Source: Rana temporaria (lineage: Eukaryota; Chordata; Amphibia; Anura; Ranidae). From it: a stretch of DNA of 64,000 nucleotides. The first letter of the stretch is position 1; each line of letters starts with the position of its first letter. Positions 45,289 to 56,964 of the stretch are shown in pieces. The translations under genes and the position numbers were made by a program. The stretch lies in NCBI RefSeq assembly GCF_905171775.1, contig NC_053490.1:16473752-16537751 (forward strand), read 5' to 3'. The notes below the pieces were generated by a model. It did no database searches, was not told the origin of the DNA, and worked only from the letters and a program-made list of their open reading frames with translations.

Positions 45289-46287
45289 CCACTTAAGCCC
45301 CGGACCATTTTGCAGCTAAATGCCCAGGCCAGGTTTTGCGATTCGGCACTGCGTCGCTTTAACAGACAATTGCGCGGTCGTGCGACGTGGCTCCCAAACA
45401 AAATTGGCGTCCTTTTTTTCCCACAAATAGAGCTTTCTTTTGGTTGTATTTGATCACCTCTGCGGTTTTTATTTTTTGCGCTATAAACAAAAATAGAGCG
45501 ACAATTTTGAAAAAAATGCAATATTTTTTACTTTTTGCTATAATAAATATCCCCCAAAAACATATATAAACATTTTTTTTCCCTTAGTTTAGGCCGATAC
45601 GTATTCTTCTACCTATTTTTGGTAAAAAAAAATCGCAATAAGCGTTTATCGATTGGTTTGCGCAAAATTTATAGCGTTTACAAAATAGGGGATAGATTTA
45701 TTGCATTTTTATTAATTATTTTTTTTTACTACTATTGGCGGCGATCAGCGATTTTTTTCGTGACTGCGACATTATGGCGGACACTTCGGACAATTTTGAC
45801 ACATTTTTGGGACCATTGTCATTTTCACAGCAAAAAAGGCATTTAAATTGCATTGTTTATTGTGAAAATGACAGTTGCAGTTTGGGAGTTAACCACATGG
45901 GGCGCTGTAGGAGTTAGGGTTCACCTAGTGTGTGTTTACAACTGTAGGGGGGTGTGGCTGTAGGACTGACGTCATCGATCGAGTCTCCCTTATAAAAAGG
46001 ATCACTCGATCGATACACCGCCACAGTGAAGCACGGGGAAGCCGTGTTTACACACGGCTCTCCCCGTTCTTCAGCCTCGGGGAGCGATCGCGACGGAGCG
46101 GCTATAAACGAATAGCCGCGCCGTCGTCCCGGATCGCTCCCCGAGGGAATCCACCCGCCGCACGCAGCGGGGGGGGTGTCTCGATCGGACCCCCCACCCG
46201 CTAGAAGGCGGGGACGTATATATACGCCCATCTGCCTGTCCGTGCCATTTTGCGGACGTATATAGTTGTGCGGCGGGCGTTAAGGGG
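45289..46287 (+). mobile_element. TTAA-flanked ~1 kb element (CCACTTA family), copy 2
   Basis: This 999-bp copy has TTAA at 45285-45288 and 46288-46291 and the same core as 32121-33102. It sits in intron B-C. Confidence 0.85.
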
Positions 46288-46504
46288 TTAAAGAAAGTTG
46301 AGAAGCGGGGGGAGGGGGTGTTCTGCTGTCGGAAATGACATCTTACATTAAATTGAGAAGCGGGGGGGTGCTGACTTCTTACCTCTTCTCCCATGCAGCC
46401 AGCGAGTTGAGAAGCGGGGTGAGGGGGCGAAAATGACTTCTCACCAGGCGGGGCCTCTAGTAATTTCGGGGGCCCTTTGTAGCTTTCCGGGGCCCTAAGC
46501 GCCT

Positions 46505-47995
46505 TGCATTACACTCAATCCGCCCGCTCCTCAAAATCATCAGCAAACAGGACCTGCGCTACCACTCCTATGCGGACGACACGCAGCTTTACCTTCGAAT
46601 CACCAACAAAAAAGACCAATTTCATGAACTTGGAAAGTGCCTCCCACTGATCGACAATTGGATGACTGAAAGCTCCCTCAAACTCAACGGATCCAAAACA
46701 GAACTACTCACCCTTCACGCAAATAGGAAATCCATTTCTAGGACCACATGGACACCACCTACCATCCTCGGACAAACCATCGCGCCAAGCAATAAAGCCA
46801 AAAGTCTCGGAGTCATCTTTGACTCAGACATGACGATGGATGCACAAATAGGATCAGTTGTCAGCGGTTCTCATCATCTGCTCCGCATGCTACATAGACT
46901 CATCCCCTTCATCCCAGAAAAGGACACGGCAGTAGTTGTGGGAACGATCATCAACTCACGACTCGACTACGCAAATTCCCTCTATTTAGGACTACCGAAA
47001 TACCAGATTTCACGTCTACAAGTCGTCCAGAACACGGCAGCCAGACTGGTAACAGGTAAAAAGCCGTGGGAATCAGTCTCCCCGGCCTTGAGGTCCCTCC
47101 ACTGGCTGCCCGTACAGGACAGGGTGACATTCAAGACACTCTGCCTCACCCACAAATGTATACAGGGGAACGCTCCCCAATACTTAAGCGAGAAAATAAA
47201 ACCCTACGTCACCAAGCGCGTGCTCCGGTCAACCAACCAAAACCTTCTCCAAATTCTTAAATCCCGCTACAAATCGAAGGGAGAACTCAGATTTTCGGTC
47301 CAAGGACCTCGACTCTGGAATGCTCTACCCTCTACCATCCGCTTGGAGGAAAACCATCGGGCCTTTAGGAAAAAACTAAAGGCCCACCTCTTCTGAAGGA
47401 CCGGTACGACTTGCCTTGAGGCGATTAAAGCGGGGGTTCACCCTATTAAAAAAAAAAAAAATTTTTTTTTTTATTATACCATTACATTCGGCATCGTAGC
47501 GCGAGCTACGGTATGCCGGTCTTACATTTTTTATCCCCGTACTCACCGTGCTATGGCTCATTGAAGATTCCGGGGAATGGGCGTTCCTATGGTGAGAGAA
47601 GGTGATTGACGGCCGGCCCTGGCACGTCACGCTTCTCCGGAAATAGCCGAAATAGGCTTGGCTCTTCACGGCGCCTGCGCATAGCCTGTGCGCAGGCGCC
47701 GTGAAGAGCCGAGACCTACTCCGGCTGTCTTCGGGGAGCGTGACGTGCCAGAGCCGGCCGTCAATCATCCTCCCTCTCCATAGGCACGCCCATTACCCGC
47801 GGGAGTCGGAAACTTCAATGATCGATAGCACAGTGAGTACGGGGATTAAAAATTTAAGACCGGCATACCGTAGCTCGCGCTACGATGCCGAATGTAATGA
47901 TATAATGATGTCAAGGAGGGTGAACCACCGCTTTAAGTTCGCATTTGTTGCGCTATACAAGTTACTCACTCACTCACTCACTCATAGTGAGCATA
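46505..47995 (+). pseudogene. 5'-truncated LINE (L2/CR1 type), RT C-terminal part
   Basis: The reading frame is open from about 46505 to a stop at 47394-47396. It begins just before the reverse-transcriptase catalytic box (HSYADDTQLYL), followed by WMTESSLKLNGSKTELL, LGVIFDSDMTMDAQI, NSRLDYANSLYLGLP, LQVVQNTAARLV, LRSLHWLPVQDR and RLWNALPSTIR, the typical C-terminus of L2/CR1-clade elements. The endonuclease and most of the RT are missing, as expected for a 5'-truncated insertion. The 3' tail is interrupted by a TTAA MITE (47429-47932) and resumes to a short (ACTC)n end near 47990. No stop interrupts the retained frame, so it is fairly young. Confidence 0.85.
47429..47932. mobile_element. TTAA palindromic MITE (AAAGCGG-GGTTCACCC family), copy 2
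   Basis: The 504-bp copy has TTAA at 47425-47428 and 47933-47936. It is inserted in the 3' tail of the LINE at 46505-47995 and is nearly identical to 11176-11678. Confidence 0.88.
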
Positions 47996-48030
47996 TAGGG
48001 CGGATCGGCCCTGAGCTCTACGCCCTACGC

Positions 48031-48614
48031 CAGGGGTGGCCAACCAGTGGCCCGGGGGCCACATGTGGTCCGCGGAGCCCTCTGATGTGGCCCGCGACCT
48101 CCTGCTCTGGAATGGCGGGTTGGCAAGCCCAGATCGCAGGTTGCCATACCACAGTATCAGTGTTGTGAATGAAGCTGGTGGTAGAGGAAGAAGGCGACTG
48201 CGGAGCAGAGCCCCATAAGCCGATGCTTCCTCTACAGCGCCGGCTTTTGCCACAGGCGGAGTCTATGGCAAAGTTCAGCTAACCGGCAGGATAGACACAG
48301 GTTCCCTACACTGCACCCATTGTGTGGGTAAACCGCAACACATCAGTGTGAAAGCAGTCTTAGGCCCTTTTCACACGATCAGCCCAACCAAATGGGACCC
48401 TCAATTCACCTCTATAGAGCGACAGGTGTCAGTTTACGCCCGAATACCTCCAATCAAAAAAACAGAAGGGAATTCATCCCCTTCCATCTGAGCAGATCGG
48501 AGGGCCTATAGAGTTGTCGTGACCTGTCATCCGTCCACTCTGCTCGTTGTGGCCCACGACTAGTTACCAAGTTGCTTAAGTGGCCCTCGCTCTTCAAAAG
48601 GTTGGGCACCCCTG
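48031..48614. mobile_element. hAT-type nonautonomous element (CAGGGGTGCCCAACC family), copy 2
   Basis: This 584-bp copy lies in the opposite orientation to 38113-38703. The flanking octamers CCCTACGC and CCCTAAAC agree at six of eight positions, a decayed site duplication. Confidence 0.82.
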
Positions 48615-50270
48615 CCCTAAACTCAAATAAAGAATTAATTTTTTTAGACTTTTCGGGTCTTTTTGGTCTCATTGGCTTCAATGAGAGTGCTTATAAATAC
48701 ATGATACGGGCATTTTTGCACCCAAAGAACACCTTTCCTCCTCAAGATCTGCTCTTCTTTCCTTGCCCAGCCCAGGAACCAAACGCCTCTAAGCTTGATA
48801 CATGAGCAGAATTACCAGGAAAATCACTCTGCTCAGGTGTAAACGCAGGCTTTGGCCAAGGTATGCTTTAGGACCCCTCATTAATAGTGCAGCCAAAGGA
48901 GGTTTGGAAATGGCCAACTTCACAAAAAAATGGTATACACAGTGGAACTAAACCTAAAAAAATGAACTTTATCACATGCTATGGCTCTTTTGCACTCAAA
49001 CTCACATGCCTGTTCACAATCTTCTTTAGAATGTACACTGAGCTGTGCATACTCAGCACAGTGTATATTCTCCGAACACCTCAGCACTGGAATGAAGACC
49101 AGGCACCAGGTGGGTGAAGACTAGGCACCCTAAAGTAGCCAGGGAGAAGATGTTGGTGAAAGCGAGGGAGCCTTGCCGCTATCGTATTGTTGGAGTGGAG
49201 GAGGGGACCTATGTCTATGATCTATGGTGGTTGTTACAAGGGTGGGCTAACCTGTCAACCACGTAACTCATATGCGCCTTTATGCTCACACACCATACTT
49301 ATGTGTCAGTGGTGCCTGAGGTTTCTGTGCAGAGAGTGCATTGGCTTCAAGCACAGCGCCTAAGATGTTACCGGGACAGCCAATCATCATGGTCACCTAA
49401 GTTCCAAATCTGTCCTGCCCCCCCTAGCCTTAAGACCCAGTTAAAGGGCCATAGTGGGCGGACAGTCAGGGGCAGGGGCGTAACTGACCATTTGGGCACT
49501 CAGGCACTGCCCGAGGGCCCCCGAGGTGGGGGGCCCGGCTCAGTCTGCCTCTGGAGGTGCCCGCATCTTAACATAATATCAGAATTAAGAAGACTATACC
49601 TCCGAGGAAGCAGTGAACAAATCCTTACCGGCGGTTGATCATGCAGCTATATGAGAGGAGCGAGTTGGCCGGGATGGATCTGAGAGCAATCATGGAGCCC
49701 CGTCAGCCGTGTGGGGATGATTGCAGAGGCAGGCGCTCCGGCCACCTCTCCCCCTGGGCCAGGGGTATATGTTTTAAAAAGCTTGCCTTTAATAGTAATT
49801 TGTAATTATATATGTACAGGGGGGGGGCAAACATATTTTCTCATAACATACTCAGGTTCTGCTTCCTGATTTGCAGCACTACACAATGATTGTCTCCTTC
49901 TCGCAATGCCAGTCTACCAGTCGGCCCACTCATGGAGATCAAAGTACTTTCTGGAAGTCAGATACACAGCTCCCTCTAGTGGCTATCTGACAGAGCTCTA
50001 TAATAATGTAACTAGTGGAAAAGTCGAAAATTACGTGTCTAATGAAGTCTGTCAACAGCGGCAGTTTTATTTCTTGTTGATTCTGCCAGTAGATCCGTTA
50101 TTTTTCCACTTCTTGTAACAGGCCACGGTGTCCAGCAAAATGAGTTACTTCATTGGGAAAACACATATTACGTTGGCGTGGGTGCTCTCAGCGGGCAGTT
50201 TTTTTTAATTCATACAGTATGGTCTAAAAGCTGCACACCAGTCCAAAAAAAATGTCTTAGGGCCATATTT
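48615..50270. other. intron B-C sequence, little recognised
   Basis: A fragment beginning CAGGGGCGTAACTGACC (49473-49560) resembles the end of a nonautonomous DNA element. The rest looks unique apart from a stray minisatellite-like GTCTATGATCTATGGTGG near 49212. Confidence 0.5.
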
Positions 50271-50273
50271 ATA

Positions 50274-50275
<2 letters not shown>

Positions 50276-50356
<81 letters not shown>
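50276..50356. repeat. (TA)n microsatellite
   Basis: An uninterrupted run of about 40 TA dinucleotides. Confidence 0.97.
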
Positions 50357-50360
<4 letters not shown>

Positions 50361-50540
50361 GAAATTAAAGTACCTTTGCCTTGTGAAACTGCATGCGCAC
50401 GTGTTCTGTGCCATCAGGCAGTCAAACTTCCTATTGGGGGCAGGGATAATGTCTGACTAAATGCATTAGTGAATTCAATGTCTTCCTTGCTATAATTATG
50501 AGATATTAGGAATATTAGGAAATATAACTGTCTTCAGGTA

Positions 50541-51044
50541 ATGGAAGAGCCCTGGGGCCATCATAAAAAAAAATACAAAATTCTGAGTTTCAAAGTCAGA
50601 ATTCTGCGATTAAAAGACAGAATTCTGCGTTTCAAAGTCAGAATTCTGAGATTAAAAGTCAGAATTCTGAGATTTAAAGTCAGAATTCTAAGTTTCAAAG
50701 ACAGAATTCTGTGTTTCAAAGACAGAATTCTGTGTTTCAAAGACAGAATTCTGTGTTTCAAAGACAGAATTCTGCGTTTCAAAGTCAGAATTCTGAGTTT
50801 CAAAGTCAGAATTCTGAGTTTCAAAGTCAGAATTCTAAGTTTCAAAGTCAGAATTCTGTTTTTCAAAGTCAGAATTCTGAGATTAAAAGTCAGAATTCTG
50901 AGTTTCAAAGTCAGAATTCTGAGTTTCAAAGTCAGAATTCTGAGTTTCAAAGTCAGAATTCTGAGTTTCAAAGTATCTTAAAATTCTTGACTTTGAAACT
51001 CAGAATTTTGTATTTTTTTTATGATGGCCCCAGGGCTCTTCCAT
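50541..51044. mobile_element. MITE-like element with internal 21-bp minisatellite
   Basis: The termini ATGGAAGAGCCCTGGGGCC and GGCCCCAGGGCTCTTCCAT are inverted repeats of about 55 bp. The interior is entirely an array of the unit AAAGTCAGAATTCTGAGTTTC. No convincing target duplication is seen (left ggta, right acag). Confidence 0.8.
50585..50985. repeat. 21-bp minisatellite
   Basis: About 19 units of AGTCAGAATTCTGAGTTTCAA occur with EcoRI-like GAATTC cores and a few variants (GATTAAAAG). Because the unit is divisible by three the array is open in several frames, but these are not genes. Confidence 0.93.
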
Positions 51045-51239
51045 ACAGAATTGGCTTTCTCCCTTTAGACATTAAAATGGAAATTTGGCTTACCAGTATT
51101 TTGCTTTTTTTTTTTCCCCTCTCCGGATCAACAGTATGTATAAGAATAAGAACTGGTAAAATGAATGGACAATTGTTTTTGCCGACATCATTAACAAAGT
51201 AACTATGGTGGGTACACCTAAGTGCTTCTGAGAACTTAC

Positions 51240-51880
51240 GGTGTTGGTGGTGGTACACTGTCTATGATTTCTGGTGGTGGTACACTGTCTATGATTTCTG
51301 GTGGTGGCACACTGTCTATGATTTCTGGTGGTGGTACACTGTCTATAATCTATGGTGGTGGTGGTACACTGTCTATGATCTATGGCAGTGTTGGCATACT
51401 ATCTATGATCTATGGTGGTGGTGGCACGCTGTCTATAATCTATGGTGGTGGCACACTGTCTATGATCTATGGCAGTGTTGGCATACTATCTATGATCTAT
51501 GGTGGTGGTGGCACGCTGTCTATAATCTATGGTGGTCATGGCACACTGTCTGTGATCTATGGTGGTGGTGGCACAATATCTATGATCTATGGTGGTGGTG
51601 GCACGCTGTCTATAATCTATTGTGGTAGTGACATACTGTCTTTGATCTATGGTGGTGGTGGCACACTGTCTATAATCTATGGTAGTGATGGCACACTGTC
51701 TGTGATCTATGGTGGTGATGGCACACTGTCTGTGATCTATGGTGGTGGTGGCACACTATGATCTATGGTGGTGGTGGCACACTGTCTATAATCTATGGTG
51801 GTGGTGACACACTGTCTGTGATGTATGGTGGTGGTGGTGGCGGCACACTGTCTATAATCTATGGTGGTGATGGCACACTG
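51240..51880. repeat. 30-bp GGTGGT minisatellite, left block
   Basis: About 21 units of GGTGGTGGTGGCACACTGTC plus TATAATCTAT occur, with expansions of the GGT run. The array continues after the insertion at 51881-53123. Confidence 0.94.
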
Positions 51881-53123
51881 CATACCTCCCAACTTTCTGA
51901 GATGGAAATGAGGGACACCTATCAGCAAAAGTATGCAGGCATAGGACACACCCCTTGCCACGCCCCCTTAACCTCCCTGGCGGTATGATTCTGTCAGAAA
52001 AAAGGTGCTGAAAGCGGTACCATTATTTGCAAGGAAATTTGGCGTTTTATATTGTAGGTCTGTCATTTTTAGAAATAACTCACTTAAATCTGTCCAAACA
52101 AGATTCTAATAGGCATCCCGGGTATGACATTTTTTTAAAAACAAAATTATAAATTATAATATAATAAATAATTATAAATAATTATAACAAATAATAATAT
52201 AATTATAATAAAAATTATTCAATAATGTAATCAAATTAAAATCACTGAAATTTGCTCAGTTGCAGAATTGTTGCTGTCATTATTTTTTTTTTTTTATGAC
52301 GAATTTCCCCACAAATCGCTATCGCACAATTCTGCAAGTGATTATAATTTATTATCGCTGTTTTTTAGCTGATCTAAAACTATTTTTGACATAAAGGGAC
52401 ACTTTTGGTTGCTATGGACAATCTACAGTTTGCAGGGAGAAAGAAACGTTTTTATTATATAAAATGACATGCATGACACAGGACAGACCACTAGGGACAG
52501 GGGGGGTGTGTTTTTTTTTACATACAGTACTGTAATCTATAAGATTACAGTATACTGTATGTAAGGTGTTTGTTTACTTTTTTGAATTTGGCGCCGATCT
52601 CCGTCCCCGTGCGTCGTAACGTCGCAGGGAACGGAGATCGGCGTCACACGGAAGCACTATGTGAATCGAGCGAGGTCCCGCTCGCTCACACAGCGCGGTG
52701 GCATCGCTGGATCCAGGGACAAGGTAAGTAAAAAGTGCCTGTGGATTCAGCGAGGCGAGCCCGAGACTGACTCGGGGTGACCGATCGTAGCAGGAAAATC
52801 AAACCCCGAGTCAGTCTCGGGAAGACCGCCAGGGAGGTTAAAGGAGAATTGTACAAAAAAATAAGATTGGTTAAACCCACAAGTGCTATTTTTACCACTA
52901 CTATTTCTTTATATTGGCTTTTGGAATTTACAAATGCAGCAATTTAGAAATCAGATGAAAGGTTTAGCGCTGGAAAACACTTTTTGATAGCTAAAAAGTG
53001 CATTTTATATACTACTGTATAGATCAGACCAAAATGAGGGACACATGAGGAGAATGAGGGACAGAGGGACATTGCTTCAAATCAGGGACAGTCCCTCGAA
53101 ATCAGGGACAGTTGGGAGGTATG
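51881..53123. mobile_element. CATACCTCCCAAC element with apparent 6-bp duplication
   Basis: The termini CATACCTCCCAACTTTC and CAGTTGGGAGGTATG are flanked by ACACTG (51875-51880, 53124-53129). It is inserted in the GGTGGT minisatellite and carries a nested TTAA element (51972-52837). GAGGGACA-type sequence lies inside both ends. The superfamily is unassigned. Confidence 0.82.
51972..52837. mobile_element. TTAA-flanked element (CCTCCCTGGCGG family), copy 2, nested
   Basis: The 866-bp copy has TTAA at 51968-51971 and 52838-52841. Its ends are CCTCCCTGGCGGTATG / GACCGCCAGGGAGG and it is strongly similar to 42905-43573 over the AT-rich core. It is nested in the element at 51881-53123. Confidence 0.88.
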
Positions 53124-53540
53124 ACACTGTCTGTGATCTATGGTGGTGGTGGCACAGTATCTATGGTCTATGGTGGTGGTGGCGGCACACTGTCTATAAT
53201 CTATGGTGGTGGTGGCACACTGTCTATAATCTATGGTGGTGGTGACACACTGTCTGTGATCTATGGTGGTGGTGGCACAATATCTATGATCTATGGTGGT
53301 GGTGGCACGCTGTCTATAATCTATTGTGGTGACACACTGTCTTTGATCTATGGTGGTGGTGGCACACTGTCTATAATCTATGGTGGTGATGGCACACTGT
53401 CTGTGATCTATGGTGGTGGTGGCACACTGTCTGTGATCTATGGTGGTGGTTGCACACTGTCTTTGATCTATGGTGGTGGTGGCACACTGTCTGTGATCTA
53501 TGGTGGTGGTGGCACACTGTCTATGGTGGTGGTAACATAC
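53124..53540. repeat. 30-bp GGTGGT minisatellite, right block
   Basis: About 14 units continue the array of 51240-51880. It ends at the MITE at 53542 and leaves one stray unit near 53755-53775, next to cadherin exon C. Confidence 0.93.
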
Positions 53541-53541
53541 A

Positions 53542-53750
53542 GGGGTGTGTTTACTAAAGGCAACTAGACTGTGCACTTTGCAAGTGCAGTTGCAGTATTT
53601 TTCCCAGAGCTTAGTGAATGTGGTGAAGCTCTGCTGATTTCTATGATCTAATGTAGTGAAGCTTCACTACATTAGTAAGCTCTGGGGAAAAAATGAGTGC
53701 AACTGCATTTGCAAAGTGCACAGTCTATATGCCTTTAGTAAATAAGCCCT
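53542..53750. mobile_element. palindromic MITE (GGGTGTGTTTACTAAAGG)
   Basis: Inverted arms contain GTGCACTTTGCAAGTGCAG and AGCTCTG...TAGTGAAGC, with ends GGGGTGTGTTTACTAAAGG and CCTTTAGTAAATAAGCCCT. It is inserted in the right part of the GGTGGT minisatellite. A relative lies at 55411-55613. Confidence 0.8.
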
Positions 53751-53837
53751 AATGTCTATGATCTGTGGTGGTGGCCCTACTCTATAACTGTTATGGTGAT
53801 GCTCTCTGCATAGGTTCTTACTGTGACTCTCTTTCAG

Positions 53838-54074
53838 GTACTCTTATCGTGGCTCGTGCTCTGTCTGCGCGGGCTGGCTCTGTCCTACATCTGGAAGTGG
53901 GAGCTCAAGATGGAGGCGGGGTCAGAGCCGAGATGAATGCCCGGGTCAATGTCAGCATTCTGCCAAGTGCTGCCCATGTGCCTACATTTCTGCAGCCCCA
54001 GTATGACTTCACCGTATCTGAGGATACGCCCCCTGGAACAAGTGTGGGTAGTGTGAAAGCCACCAACCCAACAG
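53838..54074 (+). CDS. dchs1: cadherin exon C (dachsous-like), internal
   Basis: This exon encodes 79 codons' worth of sequence, phase 1 to phase 1, between ctctttcag and GTATAT. It completes the second half of a cadherin repeat (LHLEVGAQDGGG) and starts the next (FTVSEDTPPGTSVGSVKATN). The usual DxNDN linker between these repeats is degenerate here (ILPSAAHVPTF), so this inter-repeat junction probably lacks a full calcium site, as occurs in DCHS and FAT proteins. It sits directly after a GGTGGT-rich minisatellite in the 9.75 kb intron B-C. Confidence 0.85.
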
Positions 54075-54209
54075 GTATATTCTAATATGACTTCTGCACT
54101 GTGTATCTACGTTTTGGGATTTCTACAAGATCCGATACATCTGCTTTATCCACAATTTCCAAGTAATGGGTTTCATTAACATTGGGGTGGAATCACTAAA
54201 GACAAATAG

Positions 54210-55410
54210 CCAGATTCAGGTAGATGTGCCTAACTTTAGGCGGGCGTAGCGCATCTCATATACGCTACGCCACCGTAAGTTAGAGAGGCAAGTACAGTAT
54301 TCACAAAGAACTTGCGTCCTAAGTTACGGCGGCGTAGTGTAAATAGGCCAGCGTAAGCGCGCGTAATTCAAAGTAGGCTGTAGTGGGCATGGTGTATGGT
54401 AATGAATCGTGACCCCACATAAATGACGCGCCTAACGAACGCCGTCCTTGGACGTATCCCAGTGCGCATGCTCAAAATCACGTCGCAAATAGTCAATGCT
54501 TTCAACGTGAATGTAACCTACGCCCAGCCCCATTCTGAATCGGCTTACGCAAACGACGTGAAATTCGACAGCTGTCCCGGCGTCCATACTTAACATTGGC
54601 TGCGCCATCTTTTTGGTGGTTTATCTTTATGCCTGAAAAACGCCTTACGTAAATGGTGTAGCTAAGGCCTTGTACACACGACCAGACAGTCCGCTGAAAA
54701 CGGTCCGCCGGACCGTTTTCATCGGACATGTCCGGTCAGAGATTTCTGTCTGATGGTTGTACACACCATCAGACAGAAATGAGAGACAATCCGCGCGGAC
54801 AGACAGCGCGGTGACATGTCCGCGACGATGACGCGGCGACGTGCGCGACGCAGGAAGGTCAATGCTTCCACGCATGCGTCAAAGTCATTCGACGCATGCG
54901 AGGGATGGCGGCCGCTCGGACATGTACGGTAGGTCTGTACAGACGACCGAACATGTCCGACGGACAGGATTTCAGCGGGCTGTTTCTAAACAAGTTTGGA
55001 AATATTTGCCCGCTGGAAAAAAGGCCCGGCGGGCAAATGTACGCTGGAATCCTGTCCGCTCGGGTGTACAGACGACCGAACATGTCTGCTGAAACTGGTC
55101 CGCGGACCAGTTTCAGCAGACATGTTCGGTCGTGTGTAGGGGGCCTTACTGCGACGGGCGTACGTACGTTCGTGAATAGGCGTATCTTGCTCATTTACAT
55201 ATTCTCTGTGTAAATCGACGTACACGCCCCTAGCGGCCAGTGTAAATATGCAGCTAAGATACGACGGCGTAGGAGACTTACGCCGGTCTTATCTTGGCAA
55301 CAGACAAGCGTATCTCAGTTTGAGCATACGTTTAAAGATACGACGGTGCGGATTCGGGCTTACGACGGCGTATCTACTGATACGCCGCCGTAAGTCTTTG
55401 TGAATCTGCC
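54210..55410. mobile_element. GGGCCAGATTCA element, copy 7, carrying a nested TA MITE
   Basis: The ends are slightly eroded (CCAGATTCAGG / GTGAATCTGCC). It is interrupted at 54665-55146 by a TA-flanked MITE; without it the element would be about 717 bp, matching the family. Confidence 0.85.
54665..55146. mobile_element. TA-flanked MITE nested in GGGCCAGATTCA copy 7
   Basis: This 482-bp copy has TA at 54663-54664 and 55147-55148. Its termini are AGGCCTTGTACACACGACC and GGTCGTGTGTAGGGGGCCT. The host element reads through the gap, which fixes both borders. Confidence 0.88.
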
Positions 55411-55613
55411 TAAAATAGTCTGAGCATTGCAAATGCAGTTGCTATAGAACTTAGTAAATGAGGGAAAGCTCTGCTGACATCCATTATCCAATAAGGCGCA
55501 AGCAAAAATGCTGTTTTTTTTTTGTGATTGGGTATACTTTGGGTATACATTTACTAAGCTCTGGAGCAACTGCAATTGCAAAGTTTATTTTTCTATTTTT
55601 AGTAAATACACCC
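55411..55613. mobile_element. palindromic MITE (TTTACTAAA family), degraded
   Basis: The copy keeps AGCATTGCAAATGCAGTTGC, AAGCTCTGCTGAC and the right end TTTAGTAAATACACCCCA. The left end is lost against the GGGCCAGATTCA element that ends at 55410. Confidence 0.7.
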
Positions 55614-55807
55614 CAATGAATCTGCATTGTCTTTCGTCCCTTAGTAGGATAAAACATTTTTCCAATTCATTTTTCTATTCCTAAAAACTCAACTTTGATC
55701 AATATAAAAATTATGCCATCTATACATTACATGAGGTCAACAAGTAATACAAAATATTTGAACGCTCATTTTGTTAGGGGTACTGTAAAAGTTATAATAA
55801 GGCTTAA

Positions 55808-56754
55808 CCACTTTAGGACTGGACCAATATGCTGCTAAATGACCCAAGGGGTTTTTACAATTCGGCACTGCGTCGCTTTAACAGACAATTGCACGGTCGT
55901 GCGACGTGGCTCCCAAACAAAATTGGCGTCCTTTTTTCCCCACAAATAGAGCTTTCTTTTGGTGGTATTTGATCACCTCTGCGTTTTTTATTTTTTGCGC
56001 TATAAACAAAAATAGAGCGACAATTTTGAAAAAAATGCAATATTTTTTACTTTTTGCTATAATAAATATCCCCCGAAAACATATATAACATTTTTTTCCC
56101 CTCAGTTTAGGCCGATACGTATTCTTCTACCTATTTTTGGTAAAAAAAAAAATCGCAATAAGCGTTTATCGATTGGTTTTTAGCATTTACAAAATAGGGG
56201 ATAGTTTTATTATTTTTTTTTTCGTGACTGCGACATTATGGCGGACACTTCGGACAATTTTGACACATTTTTGAGACAATTGTCATTTTCACAGCAAAAA
56301 ATGCATTTAAATTGCATTGTTTATTGTAAAAATGACAGTTGCAGTTTGGGAGTTAACCACAGGGGGCGCTGTAGGAGTTAGGGTTCACCTAGTGTGTGTT
56401 TACAACTGTAGGGGGGTGTGGCTGTAGGTCTGACATCATCAATCGAGTCTCCCTATAAAAGGGATGACACGATCGATGCAGCCGCCACAGTGAAGCACGA
56501 GGAAGCCGTGTTTACATACGGCTCTCCCCGTTCTTCTGCTCCGGCGAGCGATCGCGAGGGGGCGGCTAGAAACGAATAGCCGCGCCGTCGTCCCGGATCG
56601 CTCCTGAAGTCACGAGAACCGCCGCATGTACCGGGGGGGGGGGGGTCCCGATCGGACCCCCGACCCACGTCTAGGCAGGGACGTACAGGTACGCCAATGT
56701 GCCTGTCCGTGCCATTCTGCCGACGTAAATGTACATTCGGCGGTCCGGAAGTGG
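55808..56754 (+). mobile_element. TTAA-flanked ~1 kb element (CCACTTA family), copy 3
   Basis: The copy has TTAA at 55804-55807 and 56755-56758, ends CGGAAGTGG and lies in intron C-D. Its right TTAA is also the left edge of a second TTAA repeat (56755 onward), the same arrangement as at 33103. Confidence 0.86.
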
Positions 56755-56964
56755 TTAAAGGAGAAGTCCAGCCTGGGCTCATTCAGCTGGGCATCTCCTA
56801 TTGGTCGAAGGAGTGCAATTCGTTTTGCACTCCTGTGATCCGTTTTCAGCAGAGAGCGGTCTGAAGTCCGCTCTTTGCTGACATCACCAGGATCACTCCA
56901 AGCACCACGCCATTCCGACTTTGGAAGTCTGATCCACCATGTGCCTTGACTGATGGCAGTCTTA

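Noticed and set aside
50541..50981. Open frame with KVRILSF repeats, leucine-rich appearance
   Set aside because: Produced by the 21-bp satellite; equally long frames occur on the other strand.
51222..51761. Glycine-rich open frame GGGGTLSIIY repeats
   Set aside because: 30-bp minisatellite in an intron; no splice or start evidence.
55855..56088. Recurring short frames of the type MAPKQNWRPFFPTNRAFFWWYL at 32221, 42571, 45387, 55906 and 62057
   Set aside because: The same short frame recurs because it lies in copies of the TTAA element; the frames are of differing length and no transposase motif is seen.
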